This document shows, piece after piece, positions 48,372 to 57,710 of a DNA stretch of 64,000 nt. Location of the stretch: positions 62,001 to 126,000 of the forward strand of contig CAJJAT010000015.1 in NCBI GenBank assembly GCA_905182175.1. Reading direction: 5' to 3'. Within the stretch, counting starts at the first letter, position 1; every line of letters starts with the position of its first letter. The notes under the pieces were generated by a model that saw only the letters and a list, made by a program, of their open reading frames with translations, was not told the DNA's origin and did not search any database. A program made the position numbers and the translations under genes. Origin of the DNA: Flavobacteriales bacterium UBA1494. Its GTDB lineage: Bacteria > Bacteroidota > Bacteroidia > Flavobacteriales_E > Vicingaceae.

Positions 48372-48917
48372 TTAACTAAATTGTGAGTTTAAGTCTTTGA
48401 ATGACGGAGCTACTTGATCTTTTTCAGAAACAATTGGGTTTTCAATTTGCCAATCGATATTTAAATCACTGTCATCCCACTTTATTGAACCCTCTGAATT
48501 CTTGTTGTATCCGTTTGTACATTTATAAGAAAAGATCGTATCATCTTCTAACGTTTTAAATCCGTGGGCAAAACCTGAAGGAACGTAAAATTGAGTCTTA
48601 TTTTGCTCTGACAGTATAATAGCATGGTGTTTTCCGTATGTAGGTGAGCTTTTACGAATATCTACAGCAATATCTAAAACAGAACCTCTAATCACTGAAA
48701 CCAATTTACCTTGACTAAACGGTGGATTTTGAAAATGAAGTCCGCGCAGTACATCTTTTGTGGACTTAGATAAATTGTCTTGAACGAAACTTTCAGTTAA
48801 ACCGGCACCCTTAATTTTTTGAGCGTTAAATGATTCAAAAAAGAAACCTCTATCGTCTTCAAATACGTCGGGTTGAATTATTAATAACCCTTCAATTTCT
48901 ACTTTTATAACCTTCAT
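48372..48917 (-). CDS. rfbC: dTDP-4-dehydrorhamnose 3,5-epimerase
   Basis: Third enzyme of dTDP-L-rhamnose synthesis. 181 residues, one cupin-like domain: PDVFEDDRGFFFESFN, then LRGLHFQNPPFSQGKLVSV with the catalytic His, and VPSGFAHGFKTL. rfbA, rfbB and rfbD are not next to it, so the other steps must be encoded elsewhere. Gaps to both neighbours are 1 bp. Confidence 0.95.
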   Translation of the reverse strand: MKVIKVEIEGLLIIQPDVFEDDRGFFFESFNAQKIKGAGLTESFVQDNLSKSTKDVLRGLHFQNPPFSQGKLVSVIRGSVLDIAVDIRKSSPTYGKHHAIILSEQNKTQFYVPSGFAHGFKTLEDDTIFSYKCTNGYNKNSEGSIKWDDSDLNIDWQIENPIVSEKDQVAPSFKDLNSQFS

Positions 48918-48918
48918 T

Positions 48919-51357
48919 TTAACGTTTTTTCTTAAAGTATTTTCTTAACCCAGTCACTTTCTCATCCTCATCGTCGTAATAGCCATAACCGTAGCCATAA
49001 CCATAGCCATAGCCATAGCCATAGCCATAGCTTCGCTTTTTAGAATCAACTCCATTTAAGACGACAGAAAGCTTTTTAATCCCATTTTCATTTACTAGAC
49101 GGTCTACATTTTGAACGAAATTTTTTCTAGAATACTCCGATCTTAATATATACAAAGGATAATCTGCATTTTTTATAACTTCTATTCCGTCAGTTACGAG
49201 CCCTACAGGCGGATTATCAACGATTATTAAATCATAGTCAATTTTTAATGTTTCTAAAACTATTTTGAGCGTTTCATTAAGGATTAACTCAGATGGATTT
49301 GGAGGAACCGGACCTGCAGTAATAAAATCCAAATTTGCTTGATTACTATGATGAATACATGAGTTAACATCATCCTTACCAATCAAAATAGTACTCATGC
49401 CTTTCACATTTTCAACATCAAACCCTTTGTGAATTTTCGGTTTACGCATGTCCAAATCAAGTATAATTACTCTTTTACCACTAAAAGCAATAATCCCCCC
49501 TAAATTAATCGCAATGAACGTTTTACCCTCCCCTGAAACGGTAGAAGTTACTGCCATAATTTTAGAACCTTTTTGAACTGCGATAAATTCTAAATTAGTC
49601 CTTATCGATCTAAAAGATTCCGCGATTAATGATTTAGGATTTTTATTTACAACCAGCTGAGACAATGGCATGTCCTTTTGGTATTTTGGAATCATACCAA
49701 GAACACCAAAAGAGGATTGTGCATACTTTGTTATTTCTGAGATTGAAGTAATTTGATTGTGCAACAGGTATTTAATTACTACAAAAACTAAACTTAATAA
49801 AACTCCTCCTGCTAAGAAGCCAAAAAAAACAATGTTTTTTTGTGGGGAAATTGGATGAGAAGCAACCGTTGCTTCGCTTAATGTATTTTCTGCAGAAACG
49901 AACCCTTGCTGAGATATGCTATATTCCGTCTTTTTTTCAATTAAAAGCGTGTAAAATTTCTCATTTATATCATACTTTCTTTTTTTCCTTACTAACTCAA
50001 TTTCTTGGTCAGGTACTTCAAAGAACTCTATTTCTAATTCCTTTACATTTTTATCCAAATTCTCTATCCGTTGATTGATTTTAATCATCATAGATGATAT
50101 ACTGTTTACAATCAATTTTTTTTGGATATCAATCTTGTAATCAATTTTTTTGAGTGGGGCAGTTCCTTCTTTCGTAGAAAAAAGGAAATTTTGCCTCTCG
50201 AGAAGCAGTCCATTAAGAGATTCGATAAGAGTTTCTATTCCTCCATCGTAATTGTTCCCAACTAGAATTGGAAGTAGTTCATATACATCTATTTCATCTC
50301 CCTTTTTATCAATTTCTGTTCGAATTTGTTCCAAAACAGAAAATTGAAGTCCTAATTCTACTAAGGTTTCATCTAGCTGATTTAATCTATCAGCTACAAT
50401 GCTACTAAACTCTCCTATTTCTGATAAATTATTATTTCTCTTAAAGTTAGAAATATCTTTCTCTGATCGCTTTTGCTCTTCATAGACCACTGATATTTGA
50501 GCGTTTAAAAAATCTACGATTTGCTTTGATCCTTGTTTCTTCCGTTCAACATTATAAAATTTAAACTCTTCAATAAGTTGAACTACTTCTTCTTTCGCTT
50601 TTAAAGGATTGTTTTCTTGAACACTTATTGATACTGTCTTTGCACTAGGATTCAGAATTATAATACTCACCTTCGACATAAGTTCTCGCGAAAGTGAATT
50701 TAAATTATTAATAATAAAGTGATAACCTGAAGGATTAACAGAATTAATGTTCTCTTCTATAATTTCATAATTGTTAATCGCAACTTTGATCGTGGCAAAA
50801 GGAAGCGGAATAAATTCACCAAATACAATTCTTTCTTCCACCCTGTTATTCTCTCCGCCCCAACTGAGAACACCTTCTTGTCCGTTCAGAAAGACGATAT
50901 CCACCTTCGTTGAACTTAACGAGCTGTCTTTTGAGAAAACATTAACTGTAAAAGGAGCAGAACGATACAATTCAAAATCTAAAAACTGGCCTTTATTAAA
51001 ATAACTTACTTCAAGCGGAAGCTGTTTGATTGCATTTTTTGCTATCAGGTTTGATCTTAATAATTCTATCTCCGAAGAAATATCTCCAGTTTCGTAGTAA
51101 TCATCGACTTTAAGCAACTGATTTGCTTTATTGGACTTTTCAATTTGAATTATAGCATTCGATTGATAAATTGGAGAAGTATATCTAAGATAAAGGAAAC
51201 TCCCTAAAACGGCCACCCCGACAAAAAGAATAATCCAAAGAATATTCTTTTTAAAAACATATAAAAACAATCCAAGATCAAAGTCAGTATTGAAATTACT
51301 AAATTGACCTTCGGTAAAAGAGGTATTGTTAGTATGAGAATTTAGCCCTTCTTCCAC
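48919..51357 (-). CDS. Wzc-like polysaccharide co-polymerase with BY-kinase domain
   Basis: Controls chain length and export of capsule or exopolysaccharide. 812 residues from a GTG start at 51357. The N-terminal Wzz domain has a helix near 35-55 (ILWIILFVGVAVLGSFLYL). A long coiled-coil region follows (about 270-460), then a second helix near 508-530. The cytoplasmic bacterial tyrosine kinase has Walker A STVSGEGKT, Walker A' ILDLDMRKP and Walker B LIIVDNPP. The tail is unusual: SYG and then alternating Tyr-Gly (eight YG units, then YY), before an acidic stretch and a basic end. Such Tyr clusters are the autophosphorylation sites of BY-kinases. Confidence 0.93.
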   Translation of the reverse strand: MEEGLNSHTNNTSFTEGQFSNFNTDFDLGLFLYVFKKNILWIILFVGVAVLGSFLYLRYTSPIYQSNAIIQIEKSNKANQLLKVDDYYETGDISSEIELLRSNLIAKNAIKQLPLEVSYFNKGQFLDFELYRSAPFTVNVFSKDSSLSSTKVDIVFLNGQEGVLSWGGENNRVEERIVFGEFIPLPFATIKVAINNYEIIEENINSVNPSGYHFIINNLNSLSRELMSKVSIIILNPSAKTVSISVQENNPLKAKEEVVQLIEEFKFYNVERKKQGSKQIVDFLNAQISVVYEEQKRSEKDISNFKRNNNLSEIGEFSSIVADRLNQLDETLVELGLQFSVLEQIRTEIDKKGDEIDVYELLPILVGNNYDGGIETLIESLNGLLLERQNFLFSTKEGTAPLKKIDYKIDIQKKLIVNSISSMMIKINQRIENLDKNVKELEIEFFEVPDQEIELVRKKRKYDINEKFYTLLIEKKTEYSISQQGFVSAENTLSEATVASHPISPQKNIVFFGFLAGGVLLSLVFVVIKYLLHNQITSISEITKYAQSSFGVLGMIPKYQKDMPLSQLVVNKNPKSLIAESFRSIRTNLEFIAVQKGSKIMAVTSTVSGEGKTFIAINLGGIIAFSGKRVIILDLDMRKPKIHKGFDVENVKGMSTILIGKDDVNSCIHHSNQANLDFITAGPVPPNPSELILNETLKIVLETLKIDYDLIIVDNPPVGLVTDGIEVIKNADYPLYILRSEYSRKNFVQNVDRLVNENGIKKLSVVLNGVDSKKRSYGYGYGYGYGYGYGYGYYDDEDEKVTGLRKYFKKKR
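48979..49029 (-). repeat. Hexanucleotide repeat (TATGGC) encoding the Tyr-Gly tail
   Basis: About 8.5 units of a 6-bp repeat. The part at 49003-49029 is four perfect ATAGCC units plus ATA (plus-strand reading); the other units differ at one or two bases. Each unit adds one Tyr-Gly pair to the Wzc-like kinase, and the frame is kept at any copy number. Confidence 0.95.
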
Positions 51358-51369
51358 GATAGTTTATTA

Positions 51370-52128
51370 TTATTGAAGAGACTGAATGAGAACGTAAAAT
51401 GTTATGGCAGAAGTTATTATCCCAAATATTGGCGCAATTTCTGATATTACTTGCCTAGTTCTTATACCAACAGGTTCAACATAGATTATGTCATTGGCTT
51501 GAAGAATGATGTCTGCTTGGCTTATTCCACTAATTGTACGAAGGTCAATTAAGTAAACTTCAGGGTCTGCTAGATTTCCCCTTATTAACTTAATTCTTGA
51601 CGCTCGCCCTTGATCTGCTAACCCCCCCGCCAAAGCTAGGGCTTCCAACAACTTGATATTGTTATTTTGCAACGTAATTACCACACCATCACCTCCATTC
51701 CCTGGGAATATTGTAATCCTTCGATTGATAACATTTAACAATAAAAATGGATCAATGAAAACTTCGTCATATCTCGATTCTAAAAAAAACTCTGCTTCCC
51801 GAACCGTCATTCCGTTTACATTTACCCGACCTATGATAGGCAAGTTAATCATTCCGTCAAACTCAACTGTATAAGTTATACCTTGATTCAGCTGCTGAAA
51901 CATCTGTTGGTTACCTTCAGTAACGTCCACTAATTTTAGCCCGTTATTGGTAAATAACCTGAAGCTTACTGCATCGTTAGCTGCTATTCTATACTCTTTG
52001 GTGGTATCTTTTACCTGAGTGTCATATTTAAAATCTTTAGGAGTTCTAAACATAATACTTGGATTCAAGGGCTTACATGACGCTAAAAAATAACAAGCCA
52101 CTACTATTCCTAAAATCCTTTTTATCAT
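51370..52128 (-). CDS. Wza-like polysaccharide export lipoprotein
   Basis: Outer-membrane export channel component, 252 residues. Signal peptide with lipobox LASC (Cys18). The polysaccharide export domain runs from about 45 to 130 (YRIAANDAVSFRLFTN, DGMINLPIIGRVNVNGMTVREAE), followed by one SLBB-type domain (about 140-215). A C-terminal hydrophobic helix (GIITSAITFYVLIQSL) may cross the outer membrane as in Wza. It lies 12 bp before the Wzc-like gene. Confidence 0.9.
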   Translation of the reverse strand: MIKRILGIVVACYFLASCKPLNPSIMFRTPKDFKYDTQVKDTTKEYRIAANDAVSFRLFTNNGLKLVDVTEGNQQMFQQLNQGITYTVEFDGMINLPIIGRVNVNGMTVREAEFFLESRYDEVFIDPFLLLNVINRRITIFPGNGGDGVVITLQNNNIKLLEALALAGGLADQGRASRIKLIRGNLADPEVYLIDLRTISGISQADIILQANDIIYVEPVGIRTRQVISEIAPIFGIITSAITFYVLIQSLQ

Positions 52129-52150
52129 AACTGCGATGTATATTAATTTA

Positions 52151-52158
52151 CAAAGCTA
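52151..52158 (-). promoter_or_regulatory. Candidate -7 element (TAGCTTTG) before the Wza-like gene
   Basis: Minus-strand TAGCTTTG ends 22 bp before the ATG, inside the 59-bp gap after the GT4 gene, the widest gap in the block. An internal promoter for wza-wzc-rfbC is possible. No -33 match. Confidence 0.35.
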
Positions 52159-52187
52159 TTCAATTAATGGTACTTTACAGTAAAATA

Positions 52188-53375
52188 TTACAGAAGTAAG
52201 TCATTGTAAAGGTTTTTCATATCCTTTACCAATCTGGTATAATGAAATTTTTCGTGTACTAATTCCCATCCTTTTTGACCCATCCCTATTCTTTTACTAT
52301 CATTTTCAATAAGTTGAAGCAAATTTTCAGCAAATGCAATTGAGTTTTTTGATGGCGAAAGAAGTGCGGTCTCGTTTGGAATAACGATGTTGCTTACACC
52401 TCCAACTTTTGTTGAAACAACCGGGTTGCAGGACGCTTGCGCTTCGATTAAACTAACAGGAGTCCCCTCATTTAGTGAGCTTAAAGCGATAATATCGAGG
52501 CCTGAGTTAGCCCAGTCAACATTTTGAATCCAAGAGGTAAAGTGCACTGTAGCCTTCATTCCTTCTTCAAAGTCTCCATTTAAATAATCTAACCCTAGTT
52601 CAGAGGTGTACCTTTTTAATTCTTCTCTCTCCTCCCCATCTCCAATAATAAAAGCCCTAACCTTTTTTGTAGTTTGATCAACAACTTGTTTTAAAGAATC
52701 CAAAAATAACTTGTGATTTTTTACTGGAACCAATCTACCAATAATACCAATAGCTACCTCATCTTCGCTTATATTATACTTTCGCCTAAATGAAGCTCTT
52801 TTCTCAGCAACATTTTCCTGAAATCGGGTCAAATCAAAACCAAGAGGAACGACCTTTATTTTGTCTGCCGAGCAAATTTTGTAACGGATTGCCAGTTCTA
52901 ATTTTTGCCGCTGACTTATGGCGACAATTTTGTCTGTTTTTACTGCTAGCGCACGCTCAATATTTTTGTAAACTCCTGTTTTTATCCTCCCAAAATACGA
53001 ATGGAACACATGCCCATGAAAAGTATGAACCATTTTTGCTTTACCATACGCTATTCCCGCACTCCTGCCTATTGCTCCCGCTTTTGAAGCATGAGTATGG
53101 ATAATATCAGGCTTAAATTCGTTAATGAGTTTCTTAATGGCTTTGTACGCCTGTAAATCGTTAGACAACCCAATATCTCTCTGCATTTCGTCTATGAAAT
53201 GAACTCCGATTCCCAAGTCACTTAAAATGTGCTGAGAACTTCCCTCGGAACTTTCTTCTCTACCTCCAATCAATAAGGTTTCAAATTCAGGAGCCATGTG
53301 TTTTGTAAGTAAGGCCGCGTTGAACGTAGGTCCGCCCAAGTTAAATCGATTTATTATTCTTAATACTTTAGGCAT
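52188..53375 (-). CDS. Glycosyltransferase family 4
   Basis: 395 residues, GT-B fold. N-terminal lobe: RIINRFNLGGPTFNAALL, DIIHTHASKAGAIGR and VHTFHGHVFHSYF. C-terminal lobe: IGIIGRLVPVKNHKLFLDSL and the donor-binding SSLNEGTPVSLIEAQASCNPVV with the EX7E-type pattern. Probably adds a sugar in the capsule or O-antigen-like repeat unit; donor and acceptor unknown. Confidence 0.92.
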   Translation of the reverse strand: MPKVLRIINRFNLGGPTFNAALLTKHMAPEFETLLIGGREESSEGSSQHILSDLGIGVHFIDEMQRDIGLSNDLQAYKAIKKLINEFKPDIIHTHASKAGAIGRSAGIAYGKAKMVHTFHGHVFHSYFGRIKTGVYKNIERALAVKTDKIVAISQRQKLELAIRYKICSADKIKVVPLGFDLTRFQENVAEKRASFRRKYNISEDEVAIGIIGRLVPVKNHKLFLDSLKQVVDQTTKKVRAFIIGDGEEREELKRYTSELGLDYLNGDFEEGMKATVHFTSWIQNVDWANSGLDIIALSSLNEGTPVSLIEAQASCNPVVSTKVGGVSNIVIPNETALLSPSKNSIAFAENLLQLIENDSKRIGMGQKGWELVHEKFHYTRLVKDMKNLYNDLLL

Positions 53376-53401
53376 TCAATCTCCGTTCTTTAATTTCTAA
53401 G

Positions 53402-55297
53402 TTATGCAATATATTTTTTCCACCAACTGTTAAACACAAGAAGCGCATAAATGTTAGCCTGTGAATCTTCCGGATCTATAGAATACAATTTATTCTTTAA
53501 CTGCTGTACGTAATGCAAATTAAAAAGGTTTTGGGACTTTATAAATTCATCTGAGAGAAGATCATTTTCAATTAAGCCTCGCAATTCATTATTCATCCAT
53601 GAATGTAACGGAATTTCAAAACCTTTCTTTGGTCGATTGTAGATTTTTTCCGGCAATAAGTCTCTAGCCACATCCTGCACAATTTTCTTTTTCATGTGCT
53701 CGTCAATTTTATACTTTGTGGGGATTGAAAAGGCAAAATTTACCACTTCGTGATCTAAAAAGGGAGTTCGTACTTCTAAACCGTTCGCCATAGACATTAG
53801 ATCAACTTTACGAAGCATATCACTCTGCAGCACTAAATTAACATCGGTATAAAGTACATCGTTGAAGTCATCTCCTTTTGCAATAACTGCCAAAATTTCT
53901 TCTTTTCGCTTCAAATAACTCTCTTTTTGCGGACTTTTTAACATCAAATTCGACGCATCAGCCTCATTTAATAAACTGGCCCACAACCAATACCTCTTTT
54001 CCTTACTTAATGATGCCCCTGTCGCAAACTTATCAAGCTTTCGGAATAAATTACCCAATTTTGAGTTTCTTGATTTTGGAAGAACTGACCATGCCAATGA
54101 AAGGCTCTTCACCATCTGCAGTTTAAATCCTTTTTTACGCATCATATATTCTCCCATATGCTTGTGGTAGCCTGAAAACAACTCATCTGCTCCGTCACCT
54201 GATAATGCAACTGTTACATGCTTCTTGGTTTCTCTACTTAGAGCATTAACTGCAAGTGCTGAAGAATCTGCAAATGGCTCATCAATGCAATCTATCGTTT
54301 CGTATAAACTCTGTACCATGTCTTTTCTAGAAAGGGAAAAAACATGGTGATTGGTGTTGTATTTTTTTGCAACAGCTAGTGCATATTCTGTTTCATCAAA
54401 GTGTGGGTCGTCCTTAAAGCCAATAGAAAACGTAGAAAGATTTTGAACCTTTTGGGCCGCCAATGCAGTGATTAGCGAGGAGTCTATCCCTCCACTCAAA
54501 AACGTTCCTAGTGGAACGTCTGCGACCATTCTTTTCTCTACTGAGCGATCTAAAATATCAAGAAACTTGTTTTTTGCTGAGTTGTAAGTTAAGTCCGCAT
54601 AATTCTCCCCAACTTTGGGATAATCTAACTGATAGAAAGGAATTTTTTGGACTCTATTTTGGGCGTCAATTTTTAAATAATGTCCCGGTTCTAATTTTTT
54701 AACCCCCATTATCATTGAGTGTGGCTCGGGAACATAATTAAGTTGTAAGTAAGTATAAAGCGAGGTATGATCAATTTCTCTAGGAATATCATACTCCAAC
54801 AATGCCTTCATTTCTGAGGCAAAATAAAATGCATTTTCTTTCTTGTAAAAAAGTAATGGCTTTATTCCAAATCGATCTCTGACAACCAAACTTATCTTAT
54901 CCTTTTTATCGTAAATAACAAAAGCAAAAAAGCCATTCAACTTATTTAAAAATGCTGTGCCGTAAAAGTCGTACCCATTTAATAGAACTTCTGTATCACT
55001 TTCGTTTTGGAAGATATACCCCTTTGCTGTTAAGTCAGCTTTTAATATCTTATGATTGTATATTTCTCCATTAAACACTATTGAATACCGCCCAGTAGCG
55101 TCTTCCATTGGTTGATCTGAAGCAGGGTTAATGTCGATAATAGATAGCCTCCGATGACCTAAAATACTTGAGCCATAACTTTTTATTCCTTCGGCGTCGG
55201 GTCCTCGTTTTTCAATCTTTGCTACAGCTCTTACAACTTGTTTACCCTCACATTCAGAGAGATTATAACTTGATATTATACCTGTAATGCCACACAT
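53402..55297 (-). CDS. asnB: Asparagine synthase (glutamine-hydrolysing)
   Basis: 631 residues. Cys2 nucleophile (MCGITGI), glutaminase domain with RGPDAEG and FNGEIYNH, and the synthetase domain with the PP-loop VPLGTFLSGGIDSSLI near residue 260 and SGDGADELFSGYHKH. AsnB-like proteins in polysaccharide clusters may amidate sugars instead of making free asparagine; the position between GT4 and the Wza/Wzc genes fits that, but the sequence does not decide. It starts 1 bp after the DUF423 gene. Confidence 0.92.
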   Translation of the reverse strand: MCGITGIISSYNLSECEGKQVVRAVAKIEKRGPDAEGIKSYGSSILGHRRLSIIDINPASDQPMEDATGRYSIVFNGEIYNHKILKADLTAKGYIFQNESDTEVLLNGYDFYGTAFLNKLNGFFAFVIYDKKDKISLVVRDRFGIKPLLFYKKENAFYFASEMKALLEYDIPREIDHTSLYTYLQLNYVPEPHSMIMGVKKLEPGHYLKIDAQNRVQKIPFYQLDYPKVGENYADLTYNSAKNKFLDILDRSVEKRMVADVPLGTFLSGGIDSSLITALAAQKVQNLSTFSIGFKDDPHFDETEYALAVAKKYNTNHHVFSLSRKDMVQSLYETIDCIDEPFADSSALAVNALSRETKKHVTVALSGDGADELFSGYHKHMGEYMMRKKGFKLQMVKSLSLAWSVLPKSRNSKLGNLFRKLDKFATGASLSKEKRYWLWASLLNEADASNLMLKSPQKESYLKRKEEILAVIAKGDDFNDVLYTDVNLVLQSDMLRKVDLMSMANGLEVRTPFLDHEVVNFAFSIPTKYKIDEHMKKKIVQDVARDLLPEKIYNRPKKGFEIPLHSWMNNELRGLIENDLLSDEFIKSQNLFNLHYVQQLKNKLYSIDPEDSQANIYALLVFNSWWKKYIA

Positions 55298-55298
55298 G

Positions 55299-55682
55299 CT
55301 ACCTCAGTTTTACTTTAATAGTTAAAAATAAAGCGATGGCCCAAGCGGAGATCAAAAGTAACCCTCCAATTGGAGTTATAGGCCCTAGAAACCTCAACCA
55401 ATCAGCATCTAATACCTCTCTAAGGTTTAGCAAGTAAATAGAAAAACTAAACACCACAGTTCCGGCAAACAACAAATTAAAAATAAGCTTCGTTCTTAAA
55501 TGAGGCTGAGTTGAAATAAAAAGCATGAAAAAGGCATGGTACATTTGATACCTTACTCCTGTTTCAAAACTTTGTTGTTGAACCTGATTTAATACCTCTT
55601 TTAATGCATGTGCTGCAAACGCACCTATAACAACAGCTAGGCCCCCAAAAAACAAGCCAAATAAAAGAAATTTGTTTTCCAT
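55299..55682 (-). CDS. DUF423 family small membrane protein
   Basis: 127 residues, four transmembrane helices, with the family start FFGGLAVVIGAFAAHALK and the middle YQMYHAFFML, then GPITPIGGLLLISAWA. Function unknown. It is first in the leftward run that continues to asnB (1 bp gap). Confidence 0.87.
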   Translation of the reverse strand: MENKFLLFGLFFGGLAVVIGAFAAHALKEVLNQVQQQSFETGVRYQMYHAFFMLFISTQPHLRTKLIFNLLFAGTVVFSFSIYLLNLREVLDADWLRFLGPITPIGGLLLISAWAIALFLTIKVKLR

Positions 55683-55768
55683 ACAACAAAAATAAACATA
55701 GCAATTAATCCCACATTAAATCACTGTTGCATTTAAGCACAATTAATTTAAAGGCTTACATTCGAATC

Positions 55769-57106
55769 ATGGAAAAAATACTTTTAATAGGTGCAGGACG
55801 ATCAACGGGAAGTCTAATAAAGTACCTAACGGACAACGCGGATAGCAACAATTGGGAGCTTATTATTGCTGATCAAAATTTTGAATTCTTAGATAAAAAG
55901 ATTGCCAATTTGCCTTTCGTAACGACGCTAATCTTCGATGTAAATAATGATTCGCTTAGAGAAGAGCAGATTCAAGCTTCTTCTCTAGTTATTTCTATGC
56001 TTCCTGCCCACATGCACATTAGTGTGGCTGAAGATTGTATAAAGTTCAAAAAACACATGGTTACTGCATCTTATATTTCAAAGGAAATGGAAAATTTAGA
56101 TGAAGCAGCAAAAAAAGAGGGGGTAATCATCATAAATGAAATAGGTGTTGATCCGGGGATAGACCACCTTTCTGCAAAAAAAGTAATTGATGAAATTATT
56201 GAAGGCGGCGGAACATTAAAAGATTTCGAAACTTTCACCGGTGGCCTTGTTGCCCCTGAAAGTGACGATAATCCTTGGCATTACAAATTCACCTGGAATC
56301 CTAGGAACGTAGTTTTAGCATGTCAAGGTGGCGCTGTTAAATTTATTCAAGAAGGAACATATAAGTATATCCCTTACAATAAAGTCTTCCGCAGAACAGA
56401 ACTAATAGATATTGAAGGATACGGGAAATTTGAAGGATATGCAAATAGAGATTCTCTCAAGTACAGAAAAGTATATGAGTTAGAAAATATTGGCACAATG
56501 TTCAGAGGGACATTAAGGAGACCCGGTTATGGCAGAGCCTGGGATGCCTTTGTTCAATTAGGAGCTACTGACGATTCTTACACCATACCTAATTCAAAAG
56601 AATTAACCTTTAGATCTTTTATTAATTTGTTTTTACCTTACAACCCGCACGATTCTGTTGAATTAAAATTTCGCCATTACCTAAATATGGCGCATGATGA
56701 TATAGAGCTTTTTGAAAAATACGAATGGTTAGATTTATTTAAGGAAATACCTGTAGAAATAGAAAATGCTACTCCAGCCCAAATTTTACAACAAATATTG
56801 ATGCGTAAATGGGAATTAGCTGAAGGCGATAAAGATATGATCGTAATGTGGCATAAATTTATCTACACAAAAAACGGTAAAAGGTTTGAAAAGCATTCAT
56901 CGATGGTTGTTAAGGGTGATGATCAAATACATACAGCAATGGCTAAAACCGTTGGTTTGCCGGTAGGCATAACCGCTAAAATGATTCTAAATGGGACCAT
57001 TACAGAACCAGGAGTTCACATTCCAATTAAAAAAACGATTTACAAGCCTATTTTGAATGAACTAGAGGATTACGGGATTTATTTTACAGAGAAAAATATT
57101 ACTTAA
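55769..57106 (+). CDS. Saccharopine dehydrogenase family protein
   Basis: 445 residues from the ATG at 55769. A longer frame starts at a TTG at 55727, but the N-terminal MEKILLIGAGRSTGSLIKYL begins exactly at the NAD(P)-binding Rossmann motif. Further landmarks are SMLPAHMHI, NEIGVDPGIDHLSAKK and GGLVAPESDDNPWHYKFTW, typical of the saccharopine dehydrogenase/lysine-ketoglutarate reductase group. It could act in lysine breakdown; homospermidine synthase-like or carboxynorspermidine roles are less likely. It overlaps the convergent FAA hydrolase gene by 8 bp. Confidence 0.87.
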   Translation: MEKILLIGAGRSTGSLIKYLTDNADSNNWELIIADQNFEFLDKKIANLPFVTTLIFDVNNDSLREEQIQASSLVISMLPAHMHISVAEDCIKFKKHMVTASYISKEMENLDEAAKKEGVIIINEIGVDPGIDHLSAKKVIDEIIEGGGTLKDFETFTGGLVAPESDDNPWHYKFTWNPRNVVLACQGGAVKFIQEGTYKYIPYNKVFRRTELIDIEGYGKFEGYANRDSLKYRKVYELENIGTMFRGTLRRPGYGRAWDAFVQLGATDDSYTIPNSKELTFRSFINLFLPYNPHDSVELKFRHYLNMAHDDIELFEKYEWLDLFKEIPVEIENATPAQILQQILMRKWELAEGDKDMIVMWHKFIYTKNGKRFEKHSSMVVKGDDQIHTAMAKTVGLPVGITAKMILNGTITEPGVHIPIKKTIYKPILNELEDYGIYFTEKNIT

Positions 57107-57710
57107 TTTTTAAATCAAGTACCTTATTACTTTCTAAAAAAGCTTCTAAAGTATCGCCGATTTTTATAGAACCAACTCCCTCTGGGGTTCCTGTAAATAT
57201 TAAATCACCAATCTTTAACGTAAAGAACTGCGATACGTATTGTATAATAAAATCTATCGAAAACAGCATGTTGGAGGTGTTACCGGCTTGCCTTTCTAAA
57301 TCGTTTATTCGCAAGTAAAAGTTTAAATTCGATTGATCTACCAACTCCTTTTTATTTATAAACTGGCCAACTGGTGCTGAGCCATCGAAAGCCTTTGCCC
57401 GTTCCCAGGGCAAACCTTTTTCTCTATAAGTATCCTGTAAGTCTCTTGCCGTGAAATCAATACCTACGGAAAACTCAGAGTAGTATTTATGTGCGAATTT
57501 CTGAGAGATATTTTTCCCTACACGATCAATCTTAACCACTAACTCTGCCTCATAATGAACATCGGTAGAAAAACTAGGGTAAAAAAAAGGCATACTCTTA
57601 GGTAATAAAGCGGTATCAGGTTTTAAAAAAATAACTGGCTCTTTTGGAGCAGGGTTATTTAACTCTTTCGCATGTGCTGCGTAATTTCTGCCAACGCAAA
57701 TAATTTTCAT
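57099..57710 (-). CDS. Fumarylacetoacetate hydrolase family protein
   Basis: 203 residues, FAH-fold core: ICVGRNYAAHAKELNN at the start, EAELVVKI and VGIDFTARDLQD (metal ligands and active site), and IFTGTPEGVG near residue 172. Members hydrolyse or decarboxylate diketo acids such as oxaloacetate or acylpyruvates. The substrate cannot be named. Start and stop of adjacent genes abut (0 bp to the exonuclease). Confidence 0.88.
   Translation of the reverse strand: MKIICVGRNYAAHAKELNNPAPKEPVIFLKPDTALLPKSMPFFYPSFSTDVHYEAELVVKIDRVGKNISQKFAHKYYSEFSVGIDFTARDLQDTYREKGLPWERAKAFDGSAPVGQFINKKELVDQSNLNFYLRINDLERQAGNTSNMLFSIDFIIQYVSQFFTLKIGDLIFTGTPEGVGSIKIGDTLEAFLESNKVLDLKIK

Noticed and set aside
48979-49029. 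CRISPR or satellite element
   Set aside because: The repeat is a 6-bp coding microsatellite within the kinase gene with no spacers.
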